From Sodiomyces alkalinus F11 (taxonomy: Eukaryota > Ascomycota > Sordariomycetes > Glomerellales > Plectosphaerellaceae), in contig NW_021167079.1 of assembly GCF_003711515.1 (NCBI RefSeq), positions 4,660,677 through 4,724,676 on the forward strand: 64,000 nt of DNA. The letters run 5' to 3'. Of the stretch, positions 1-9,801 are shown in pieces. Each line of letters opens with the position of its first letter. Within the stretch, counting starts at the first letter, position 1. The position numbers and the translations under genes are program-made. The notes below the pieces were generated by a model, which was given only the letters and a program-made list of their open reading frames with translations, ran no database searches and was not told the DNA's origin.

Positions 1-307
1 GGAGCTCGAATTACCTTACCTAAGGTACCTCCCTACCTTACCGTAAACAAGCCTCCAAGAGCTATCCTCGAACATCAGGTGATTCGATTCCCTAGTCTCA
101 CGACTTAAATGTGGCCCCAGCCCAGTCAGGCAGTTACGGAGTAATAATCAAGGAGTTGCGCTGTTACCTGCGCTGGACGCGACGACTTTGCATTTTAACG
201 ATTTCTTCACAAACCCTCCTGTACGGAAAAAGAAAGTCTCCTCATTTCCCGACGTCGACTTCTCTTCGCCACTCCAGGATCCAGATCGCCCACTTCAGAG
301 TACCACC
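1..307. promoter_or_regulatory. 5' flank of the PI31-like gene
   Basis: No coding sequence is supported here. It holds an intergenic palindrome core (AGGTACCT at 23-30) with flanking ACCTTACC repeats, and a TTACGGAGTAA motif at 134-144 that recurs in the window. The last 70 bases are pyrimidine-rich, as in fungal leaders, and end in a good start context (ACCACCATGG) at 308. Confidence 0.5.
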
Positions 308-1462
308 ATGGTGAACCCTCTGGACGTGCAGGTTATCCTGCAAACGATGGCCGATGCCGCTCCTACGCACCCGCCAGGCGACGCGACCTCAGATATCAGC
401 AGCACCTACGAGCTTCTCGCCCTTCTCACACACGCCTGCATGACCTCTCTCAAGTTCCGTCTGCTCGGTTTCGACGAGGAAAAGAGAATAGAGCAAGAAA
501 TCCAGACCCATGCCCCACGACTGCCGCCCTCGTGGAACGCCGGCTTCGGCGCTCTCTCCTTCGTGTACGCGCACAAACAGACGTCCATGACCGATCTCAT
601 CAACGTCACCCGCATGGGGTCCAAGGCCGAGATTCGCGGCCTCGCCATCGGTCACGATGTCATCCACCGCCTCGAAGTCGTTCCTCGCGACTATGTCAAC
701 CCGGCCAAGCTGCCCCTGCGCATCACCCTTCGCGAAGATGGCTCCGAAGACCGGTCCGACCTGCCCGACAAGCTCAAGGCTGCGTTTGTGTCCGAGGCTA
801 AGATGGCAGAGATTATCGAGCTGTTCAAAGTCAACATCATCCAAAAGCTCGTACCAAAACTGCAGATGGAGGGTTACGAAGAGTCCCCCGATGAGCAGGA
901 AACGGGGGGGTTTGCAGAACGAGGGACGCGTGGACAAGCCGGCGACGAGCCGGGAAGACCGTTCCCCTACGACAGACCTCCCGAGCCGGGGCGACCGTAC
1001 CCCCTCGTCGATCCTTTTGCTCAACCACTACCACCGCCGCGACCTGTACCTGCCGGGGACTTCCCGCCTCCGGGTTTCGAGGACGAGTACGAGATAAACC
1101 GCCCACCCAGGGGCCATCCTCTGGCGGTTCCTGGACGGTCACCCTACAACATTGGGCATGATGACCTGAACCCCCCTGGTCTGGGACCCCATGACCCCTT
1201 GAGGCCGTCGTTCGTCGGTGGCGGATTACCCCGTCCGGGTGGCAGTTCAGGGATGCATCCAACGTTTGACGATCCGCTGTTTGGCGGACCGGGGGCGCAG
1301 AGCGAATATGATCCTCAAGCACCTCCTGGGGCAAGATGGGATCCTGTCGGTCCTGGTGGAGGTATTCCTCGTAGGGGAGGTGGAAGGGGAGGGTCCGGAA
1401 GGGGACAGAACCCATTTGGTGGAGGAGCATTCGGTGGTGGGTTTGGCGGTGATATCATTTAG
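308..1462 (+). CDS. PI31-like proteasome regulator (PSMF1 family)
   Basis: Single-exon gene for about 384 residues. Residues 1-185 look like the PI31 N-terminal FP domain, with the segments LLTHACMTSLKFRL, SWNAGFGALSFVYAHKQT and a C-terminal helix ending IIQKLVPKLQ. The rest is a low-complexity Pro/Gly-rich tail (DPFAQPLPPPRPVP, then Gly/Arg-rich repeats to the end) typical of PI31 proteins, which bind the 20S proteasome and affect its assembly or activity. I chose the ATG at 308 over an in-frame ATG at 188 because it has a near-perfect Kozak context and the extra 40 residues look like translated leader. Family assignment rests on overall architecture, so function is inferred. No intron is needed to keep the frame open. 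Confidence 0.8.
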   Translation: MVNPLDVQVILQTMADAAPTHPPGDATSDISSTYELLALLTHACMTSLKFRLLGFDEEKRIEQEIQTHAPRLPPSWNAGFGALSFVYAHKQTSMTDLINVTRMGSKAEIRGLAIGHDVIHRLEVVPRDYVNPAKLPLRITLREDGSEDRSDLPDKLKAAFVSEAKMAEIIELFKVNIIQKLVPKLQMEGYEESPDEQETGGFAERGTRGQAGDEPGRPFPYDRPPEPGRPYPLVDPFAQPLPPPRPVPAGDFPPPGFEDEYEINRPPRGHPLAVPGRSPYNIGHDDLNPPGLGPHDPLRPSFVGGGLPRPGGSSGMHPTFDDPLFGGPGAQSEYDPQAPPGARWDPVGPGGGIPRRGGGRGGSGRGQNPFGGGAFGGGFGGDII

Positions 1463-2044
1463 GATGGACCTCGTGGAGGAATAGCGCCTCGGTATCTGCC
1501 ACGCTGTGTATGAGATGTATAATGTGATCATGACTGCACCGGTTAATGACAGTATGAATAACATCAGGGTTTCCAGCTACGAATTGTCTCCTCTTGTTCC
1601 CGTATCATGTCTACAGCTTCAGACAACAGGTCGTACACTAAGGTACGGTGTACCATAGTCTCGGTGTCGATTTCGAGTAGTTTGCGCACAGACCGCCCAG
1701 AGTAGAAACACTGCACTGTTTCTTACCCAAGGTACCTGTCCGGACGAACCCCGCCAGTGGAAAGTGGCCGAACTCGACACCACCCCAGTGAAGGAGTGAA
1801 GGGTACGTACAGAGTACATGTAGGGTACATATGAAGTACTTGTACTTGTAAACTCGAATGTGAACCCCTCCAAAGTAATCGACAACAACTCCTCCGCACA
1901 CCGTTGGAAACTTTACTCTAACTTTAATTTGTTTTTGTTTTGTTTTCTTTCATCACAACCAAGCCCGAGCTCACCTGCCTTGAAACACCATCTACCTCCT
2001 TCAAGACACAGCCCGTCATCCTCCGAGCCGGAACCTGTCAAAGC
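1463..2044. promoter_or_regulatory. Intergenic region before KAP114
   Basis: No gene seen. AAGGTACC lies at 1729-1736, and 1802-1850 is crowded with GTAC tetranucleotides (six in about 45 bases). A T-rich tract (about 1925-1952) lies about 95 bases before the KAP114 start, probably in its leader. Confidence 0.5.
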
Positions 2045-5000
2045 ATGGAGGACCAGCTGATTGCCCAGCTCCAAGACATTGCACACGCCAGCTCCGAGGC
2101 CGGGAGCCAGGCGAAACGGCAACAAGCTGAGATCGCCCTACAACACGCTCGCGGCAATCCCGCCTTTCCCACAGCCCTGATCAATGTCGGCAGCCATGCC
2201 TCGATCGACATCGCCGTCAGGTCTTTGGCTATGACCACCCTGAACAAGTTCATCCAGAGAAATTGGGCCCAGGACGAAGACACCGATGAGCCCCTCATCG
2301 AGATTCCAGACGCGACCAGAGAAGTCCTTCGCAATGCCCTCCTAGAGCTTGCTCTCAATAACGAGGATAACCGAAAGATTAAGGCATTAACCAGGTACGC
2401 ACATGTCTAGGGAGTAATTATTTGTACCTACTCGCCCCTCCCAACCCTTCTCTTCTCATGCGCTCTTCTTCTCGACACCCTCGAGCTATATGGTACGACC
2501 TCTGCGAGCTGCAACACACTGACACCACTGGGACCAGCTACTCTGTCGGTAAAATCGCAGCCTACGACTACCCCGAACGATGGCCCAACCTCCTCACCAC
2601 CCTCTTCACCGTCGTGCCTGGCGGCTCCGACGCACAAATATACGGAGGTCTGAAAATACTGAGCGACGTTATCGACGAGAGTCTCAGCGAGGACCAGTTC
2701 TTTAGCATGGCGAGGGAGATCGTCAAGGCCGTAACCCAGGTTGCGTTCGACGAGAATCGGAGACCCAACCTGCGCGCCTTGGCCATCTCCATCTTCCGCG
2801 GGTGCTTCGATCTCATGGATATCGTCAAGGATGACCACCCGGTCGAAGTCAAGGCCTTTGCCGACGAGGCCCTCAAGGAATGGCTCCCCTACTTCCTCCA
2901 GGTCCTGAAGGTGCCCCTTCCCGAGTCGTCCCCGCCTAACCCGGCCGACCTCCGACAACCCGAAGCCTGGAATAGCGTCGTCTCCATCAAGATCCAGGTG
3001 GTCAAGACACTGCTCAAGGTCAAGACGGTCTTCCCCAACCTCTTGACGCCCCACAGCACGGCTCTCTTTTCCGCCGTCTGGTCGGAGCTCCAGAACCTGC
3101 AAGGGCCCTACGAGGAGCTCTATGTCAATAATGGCGCCCAGGGCCGCATGGAGGACGCGGACGCCATCCCTTTCACCCTCGATTTCCTCGTCGTCGAGGA
3201 GCTGGATTTCCTGAACCAGTGCTTCCGCGCGCCGCCCGTGATTGCCGAGCTGGCGAGGCAGCTGGAGCAGCATGCGTCGGGTCAGGAGGTCCCTTGGATG
3301 GTCGACATTATCAAGATGCTCGTGTCCTACTCGCGCATTGGCAGCGAAGAACTCGAGATGTGGGAGATCGACTGCTCCCTCTACCTGGTGGAGGAGACGT
3401 CGGCTTCGACGAACTATACGGCTCGCATCGCGTCGAGCGACCTCCTGATCAAACTCGGCGAATGGTACAACCACAAGATCATCGACGCCCTCTTCGCCTA
3501 CACCAAGACGCTCTTTGGCCCGGAGAAGACCTCGTGGGGCACCCAGGAAGCCGCCCTGTTCCTCTTCAGCATGCTTCTGAGCGACTTCCACGACATGGAC
3601 AAGTCCATTCCCGACCAGATCACCCAGGCGTACCTGAGCCTGGTAGATTACACAATCAACCAGTCCGAGGCGCCATTCCTGAGGGCAAGGGGTTATCTCC
3701 TCGGGGGAAACCTGACGCGGGCCGTCCCGACGCCGCCTGCCCTGCTCGACCGCACCATCGCCTGCATCACCTCGGAGACGGAGGAGGTCGTGCAGCTATC
3801 GTGCGTCAAGGCTCTCGAGTATTTCATGCGGTCCAACCGGGTGCAGGCCGACCGGCAAATCCCCATCCTGGCGGCGCTCTCGCAGTATATGCAGAACAAG
3901 GATCCCGAAGAGCTCGAGGTTTACGAGGAACTCGTCGTTACGCTTACCGAGACCATCCGCCTGGCCATCCATCTCAATCCACGCGTCGTCATCCAGGCCC
4001 CGGATGTCCAGTCCGTCGATCTGCTGTTTGCCATCACCAAGCACGCTGCGTCTAACTTCCACGCGGTCATGATCGTCAACGAGTCGTTCGGGGACATTGT
4101 CCGTAGCCTCTCGGACTCTGCTTCGTACGCCGCGCTGTGTGCTAGGGTTCTCCCGACCTTGACGGCTGCCTTTAATACTGCCACCGTGACGGAGAACGAT
4201 CCACTAGTTACTGTAAGTCCTGTCTTCGTTTGCCGTTTCCTTTTTTTTTTTTTTTTTTTTTTTCTTTTTGCTGACGTCCGACGAGACTGCCGCAGAATTG
4301 CTCACCTCCCTTGTGGAACACGGTTCAGAGCCACTCCCGGCAGGGTTCGTGGCGGCCACTTTGCCCAAGCTTAACAAGCTGTTGATGGAGTCGAACGAGG
4401 GCGAAGTACTTCGTCCCGGCGCCGAGGCCGTCAAGTATCTCCTCATGCACGACCATCATCAAGTCTTCGCCTGGCAAGAGGACGGCAAGTCCGGGCTTGA
4501 AGTGTGCCTGCGCATCATTGACCGGCTCCTAACCCCATCCATCGAGGACAACTCGGCATCAGAAGTCGGAGGCCTGGCCGCCGAGCTTGTTGAGAAGGCC
4601 GGCAACGAGCGCCTCGGCCCGTTCCTACCACAGCTCCTTCAGGCCGTCGCCACAAGACTTGCCACGGCGGAAGCGGCTCCCTTTATCCAGTCGCTGATCC
4701 TTGTCTTTGCGCGGTTGTCTCTGGTCGGCGCTCACGATGTTGTAGAGTTCCTCGGCCAGATCCAGATCAACAACGAGAGCGGACTGCAAGTGGTCATGAG
4801 CAAGTGGCTGGAAAACTCGATCAACTTTGCCGGGTACGACGAGATTCGCCAGAATGTCATCGCGCTTTCGAAGCTATATTCTCTGAACGACCCCCGCCTC
4901 TCCCAGGTCATGGTTAAGGGCGACCTGGTTCCGAACACCATCAACGATGGAAAGATTATGACGCGCTCGCGCGCCAGAGCTAGTAAGCCGTCCAGACTGT

Positions 5001-5432
5001 TTCCCTCGCAAAACCCATTCTATCGCTCGTCATGCTCACGGAAAACCCGCAGACCCGGATCGGTACACCGTCATTCCGGCCACCCTCAAGATCATCAAAG
5101 TGCTCATCGAGGAGCTACTCTCGGCCTCTGGCGTCACCGCGGCGTCGTCAACGGCTGCCGCGGCCGCTACCGCTGCAGCGCAGTTGGACGATGCCGACAA
5201 GGACGACGATGGCTGGGAAGACGACGACACGCTGGATCTCAGCCTAGGCACGACGAAGGAGGATCTAATGACCTTTATCGACTTCGGTGGGACGCGCCAA
5301 CGTGACGACGAGACGCAGGCGTACCTTACAGAGTTTTTCATCCGGGCGGCCAGGGAGAACGTGGCCAACTTCCAGGAGTGGTATGGAATGCTGAACGAGG
5401 AGGAGAAGGAAAAACTGAATGAGCTGGCTTAG
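2045..5432 (+). CDS. KAP114: Importin-beta family karyopherin, Kap114/importin-9 type
   Basis: Four exons (2045-2394, 2538-4212, 4286-4982, 5053-5432) give about 1033 residues, close to yeast Kap114. The N-terminal part is the importin-beta N-terminal HEAT pair, ending in KALTSYSVGKIAAYDYPERW across the first intron. The middle is a long HEAT-repeat solenoid. Near residues 955-985 is an acidic insert (DDADKDDDGWEDDDTLDLS) like the one that contacts histones in importin-9. The family carries H2A-H2B, TBP and other cargo into the nucleus with Ran-GTP. Intron 1 (143 nt) and intron 3 (70 nt) have clean GT/AG sites. Intron 2 (4213-4285) has a strong GTAAGT donor but only frame-compatible acceptor GAG after a 23-T tract, so that junction is less certain. 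Confidence 0.9.
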
Positions 5433-6100
5433 GGGCAGTTCTACAATCCACTGTTCAATCTTCATTATTCGCTATTCACTTCGTTGGTAGGCAGTAGAGA
5501 GGATGCGGGAGCATGATTTAGATACACCGTATGTCTACGGGTGGTAGTTAACGTTAATGAAAATCAACATGTACGATGCGATTCTTTGAAGAGCCCTCTG
5601 CCGACGACTATCTAGGGTCATCAATCCACGTTTGTAGTTACACCTTGCGACATGAGAAGCCCAAACGAGGGAGAGGAGAGCGATGTGACACCGTACTATT
5701 GAGCTGTTCGACGTTTGGGAGAAACATACGACTAGCACAAGGCTGGGCCGCAAGGCCGGTGCAGGCGCCGGCGCAGGCGTAGTTGTCAAGGGGGTCGTTT
5801 GCTGTGTGGACAGTTGGTTCTCCCCCTTTTCCCCTTTTCCCCTTTCCCCCTTTTACTCTCAACTCCTCATATTGTGGGCCAAGTTAGACCATCCCCTTTT
5901 CTACCGATGTTCACCATCGAAGATGACGATCATACTTGGGGCGTATTCAACAAAGGACTGACTTTGTCAGTTATCAGGCTGGCGGATTCAAGAGGTGAGT
6001 ATTCAATGTGGCTTTCAAATCTGTAATAAGTCTTCTTTTACAACTATATCCATGCGATTCGAACATACTAACAAAACATCTCCAGTAAACAATTGATATA
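5433..6100. other. Intergenic region with a probable leader intron of the mannosidase relic
   Basis: No protein-coding gene is supported. A C/T tract with repeated CCCCTTTT blocks lies at 5821-5858. At 5995-6085 there is an intron-like unit with donor GTGAGT, branch-like ATACTAAC and acceptor CTCCAG. It ends about 15 bases before the ATG at 6101, so it probably was a 5'-UTR intron of the mannosidase gene. Confidence 0.45.
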
Positions 6101-7550
6101 ATGGCCACCAGGAGACTCGAGTTGAACAACAACTGGGAGTTCAAAGCCGTAGAGGACCCTGGCGATAGTTGGCTTTCCGTTCCCCAGGTCCCGTCTAACG
6201 TCCATACCGATCTCCTCGCACATAAGAGGTGTGACCCTACAACCCGCACTCCCAACCTGGCAAAGGACTCGAATGCAAAGTGAAAACAAGGGAACGTGCT
6301 GCTCACTTTTTTTCTTCTTTTTTTCTTATTTTTCCTCTGGAATCCCCGATCCATTTCTTGACCTCAACGAGCTTGCCGTCCGTATGGGTCGCAGAAAACG
6401 ACTGGACCTACCGCCTACAATTCAAGTCGCCCTGAACGGAAGCCAGGCACAATGGCAGCATCACGGAACTCGTTTCGGAGGGTCTAGACACTTTCGCCAG
6501 TGTCAAGCTCAATGGAGTCGACATAAGGACGTCCGAAAACATGTTCCTCACTCACCGTATGGATGTCACGCGTCTCCTGAAAGCCGAGGGACAGAACGAG
6601 CTGGTTGTCGAATTCGCGTCGGCCCTTCGTCGGGGAAGGAGACTGGTGGAGAAACATGCTCACGAGCATCGGTTTCTAGCCCGACAGACGGAACCAGGGA
6701 GGCTTCCGGTGCGCAAAGCGCAGTACCACTGGGGCTGGGACTCGGGGTCCCATCCTTGTGACCCGTACCTCGAGTCCCACCGCGGCAGAGTGGCGGACTT
6801 GTGGCTGCACGCCGAGGTAAGTCAGGACCTCGCCACATGTGATGTTCAAGTATTCGCGCAGACAGAAGAGGCGAACTGTGGTCGTGATCGGGTCTTGCTG
6901 GCATTAAGATTGGAGGGGACAACCGTCTTCTCCGAGGAATGCGAAATCGACGCTGCCGGGCGGTCCGGAACAAGGTTTACGCTCGAGGCACCAAGGCACC
7001 CCGGCTTTTGGTATCCCCGTGGGTATGGCGACCAGGCCCGGTACGAGCTCGAAGCAACGCTGTTGCGCGAATCCGGCGATGTGGTCGGTTCCTCGTCCAA
7101 GATGGTCGGGTTCCGCCGCGCCGAGCCGGTGCAAGAACCCGACGCCTACGGGACGTCCTTCCAATTCCGCATTAACAACGTCGATGTGGGTGGTAAACAG
7201 CCAGCTTACTACCGTGGACGCAGAGGTCAATATCCGCTTCCTTCATATCAGTCAAGGCCGGAAGGGAGGTCAGGAAGCCGCGGAACGGAGAAGTCCTGGT
7301 TCAACCCAACGCGACGACAGATGTCCTGCTTGGGGTGATGGCCGAAGTCCCAGGCGACGATGTCTTCAACACAGAAGCGGAAACTTGGGACCCATTCGTC
7401 ATCCATGCCACGTTGAAACTGGATGGTGAGACCATGGCAAGCGAGACGGACTGGCCACAGCCCTTGAAATACCTCGATTTTGAGAATCGGGGGGTTCGGA
7501 TCAAGTTGTCGTGCAACACAACTGATGGAATGGAAATGACAGCATTGTGA
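6101..7550 (+). pseudogene. Beta-mannosidase (GH2, B type) pseudogene lacking the catalytic domain
   Basis: Translated pieces match a cytosolic-type GH2 beta-mannosidase in order: N-terminal start MATRRLELNNNWEFKAV, the sugar-binding-domain segment IPDPFLDLNELAVR, then LPVRKAQYHWGWD, the immunoglobulin-like linker ending FQFRINNVDV, and a C-terminal beta domain (VVNSQLTTVDAEVNIRF, then PLKYLDFENRGVRI). The reading is broken many times. The first intron acceptor reads GG instead of AG at 6339-6340. One extra base sits at 6384, an in-frame TGA at 6433-6435, and the conserved WGWDWGP stretch is scrambled at 6741-6775. At about 7184-7190 FRINNVDV is joined directly, in another frame, to the C-terminal domain, so the whole TIM barrel with its two catalytic glutamates is absent. 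The C-terminus is also cut short. About 480 residues remain of an expected 840 or so. Confidence 0.88.
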
Positions 7551-7950
7551 GTCTCTCGTCGCTACTTAGAAGAGGAAACAAACAATCATAGGTGATTCGA
7601 GAGAGGCGTGGAGCGAATGACAGGATGAAGAGTGAAGATGGGAACGGAGGAAGAAGGACGTCATGAAAGAGATAAAAAGAGATTGCTTATTAAGCTGCTT
7701 GACCGTCCCGCCCATAGCTCTCTTATCGATAACATTTATCGCGGGGCAAATGTCAAAATGTCCAAGTAGGTACCTTTCCGTACCTTACCTTTTACCTTAC
7801 TTCGTACAATTAATGCCGGACCCAACTCAAAATTCGAATCTGCCGCAGCTGCAAGAAATGAACTGTCCTTGATTTACCAATTTACCGATCGTCTCTTCAT
7901 CTCCCCTCCAGCTCACTCAAAATCACAAAAGACAGTCATCTCCACGCACC
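7551..7950. promoter_or_regulatory. Intergenic region before RPC37
   Basis: No gene seen. It carries GGTACC (7769-7774) followed by three more TACCTT units up to about 7800, 150 bases before the RPC37 start. The final 60 bases are C/A-rich leader-like sequence. Confidence 0.45.
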
Positions 7951-9251
7951 ATGGAGCCCGAAGAATCCGAAAACGATCCCATTGTCGCCTCCTACGATGT
8001 CATTCTCAACCCGTCTCTCCCCGGAAACCGCAAACTCTGGGTACTCCAACAACCCAACCGCACCGACATGAACCAGGCGCCTCCCTCGGCCATGCGACTA
8101 AAACCTCGTTCCGGCATGGTCGAGGTCGATATTCCCCTCGATTACCAACGTTCTTACGATAGGGATAAGGGCATGCACTGGGGCCGCCATCTGAAGAACT
8201 CGCTCGCCGCGAAGAACGGTGGATCTCACGGTCTCGCCGGCGGCTTTGGTATCGGTGCAGTGCCCCCGAGGGCTAAGAAGCGCGATGAGGACCGCGATGA
8301 CGATCTCATGATGGATTGGACAGAGGCTTTGCGACAGGATAAAGTCTTGAGGACGCAGTCCCTAGGGGGTACTTGTCCGGAAACAAAAGAGGTTCAGCAT
8401 ATGATTGGCGTCTTTCAGGGCAGTTCGTCCCCCCCTTCCTCTTCTTCCTCTTTTCTTCTTACTCTGCCCAGAGAAAGAAACATCCACAAGTAGGCAAAAC
8501 GTCAGCCGCCGCGGCTAACTTCTCGATGCTCTCCTTAGACGAACTTCACCTAACCCCCGTCTCCAACCTCGTACACCTCCGTCCTCAGCTCCACCACGTC
8601 GACGCCGTAACCTATCAAGAACGCCTCTCCACCAACTCCTCATCCACAAAAGACGGGGCAGCAGGCGGCAGCGGCACCGGCGCGGGAACCGGCCCCGCCA
8701 AAGCCATCCACATGACCATCAAGCAAGGCGGCGACAACGAGGTCAGCACAACCGAGACCATGCTGGACCGCCTCCGCGCCGTGCAGACCGAACCGTGGCG
8801 CCAGCTCCGGTATACGGACGAGAACGACGAGGCCGCATGGGACGTCTACAACGAGAGCTTCATCCTGCGCCACAGGGACGCTTCGAAAGCGACGACCGCC
8901 GAGGAGGACCTCCCCCCCGAGGGGACCGCCGCCACCAAGGAAGCTGTCGAAGAAAAAACAGTCCATCCTGCCGACCGTGCGGGGAGGCTGTACACCACCT
9001 GGGGCGATGAGGAGCTGCTTGAGGCCGTCAGCGGCATTGTCAAGCCCAGGGGCCCTACCAAGGCCGAACTGCAAAAGAAAGCGGAAGAGGAGGCGGCCGC
9101 TGCGGCGCAAGCCGCCAGGGAAAAGGCGGAAATGGATGCGAGAAGGGCAGGCCAAAAGACTAGAGGCGGTGCGCCCATGGCTCGTGGTCGTGGTGGTCGA
9201 GGACGGGGGGCTCCGGGACGGGGGGGAAGCTCTGTTATGGACCTCACATAA
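7951..9251 (+). CDS. RPC37: RNA polymerase III subunit RPC5/Rpc37
   Basis: Two exons (7951-8422 and 8494-9251) encode about 409 residues. The start ACCATGG at 7951 is strong. The N-terminal segment DPIVASYDVILNPSLPGNRK and the later LQQPNRTD and MIGVFQGSKTSAAAANFSML match the Sin-like/RPC5 family. That family pairs with Rpc53 on the Pol III core and helps termination and reinitiation at tRNA and 5S genes. The 71-nt intron has a non-standard GTTCGT donor and a TAG acceptor, but it is phase-consistent and joins two conserved segments. The C-terminus is a charged Glu/Ala coiled-coil-like stretch followed by an Arg/Gly-rich tail (RGRGGRGRGAPGRG), suggesting nucleic-acid contact. It converges on PAT1. 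Confidence 0.87.
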
Positions 9252-9801
9252 CAACATGGCAGTAGTGCAGGGAGGACTGGCATACGTAATTACGTTTTCT
9301 GCTTTGATACCCCGAGCAATGAGGCAGGATTGAGACCATTCAGTGGCATCATGCAAGTCGTGAGACGGGTGCGTGCTACATGGAGCACTCACCGATTCGT
9401 TATAAGCCTAGCACGCACGCCAGAAGCTGCCATGTAGGTCGCATCGCATAGTACAGTACATGGATTCGGGATGAAATCTCCCCGTCCACGCGTCGCCTGG
9501 AAAACCATGTCCCGATATCGTGTCATTGAGTCCGTCTCATCCCTCTACCAATATCATGGAAGGTGCCCGTCCGGAGAAACCCGCATCGCTCCCGCAAGCC
9601 AAATTCCAATGCCGTACCCCTCGTCAATAGAGCCCGCTTTGCATGACCGAAATGGAACTTTACTTTTTCTGGAATGCTGCAAATTACGCCAGATGACGTC
9701 GATGCAAAGCATCTGGCCCAGTAATAAATACTTTGGAAAACGAAAAGAAAAAGAGAAAAAAAAAAAGGCAAGTCCTATATCAAAGGCTATGTATGTAGCC
9801 T
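9252..9801. other. Convergent intergenic region RPC37/PAT1
   Basis: This is 3'-flank sequence for two converging genes. A poly(A)-like tract (9745-9767) and an AATAAA (9723-9728) are present. Nothing coding is supported. Confidence 0.4.

Noticed and set aside
188..307. In-frame upstream ATG extending the PI31-like protein by 40 residues
   Set aside because: The ATG at 308 has a far better start context, and the extension is leader-like with no family resemblance.
2428..3591. Long minus-strand open frame (387 codons) opposite KAP114
   Set aside because: Composition is that of an antisense shadow of a GC-rich coding exon, and it resembles no protein family.
5908..6026. Possible short coding exon starting MFTIEDDDHTWG before the mannosidase relic
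   Set aside because: Splicing at the adjacent intron leads straight to a stop; there is no homology.
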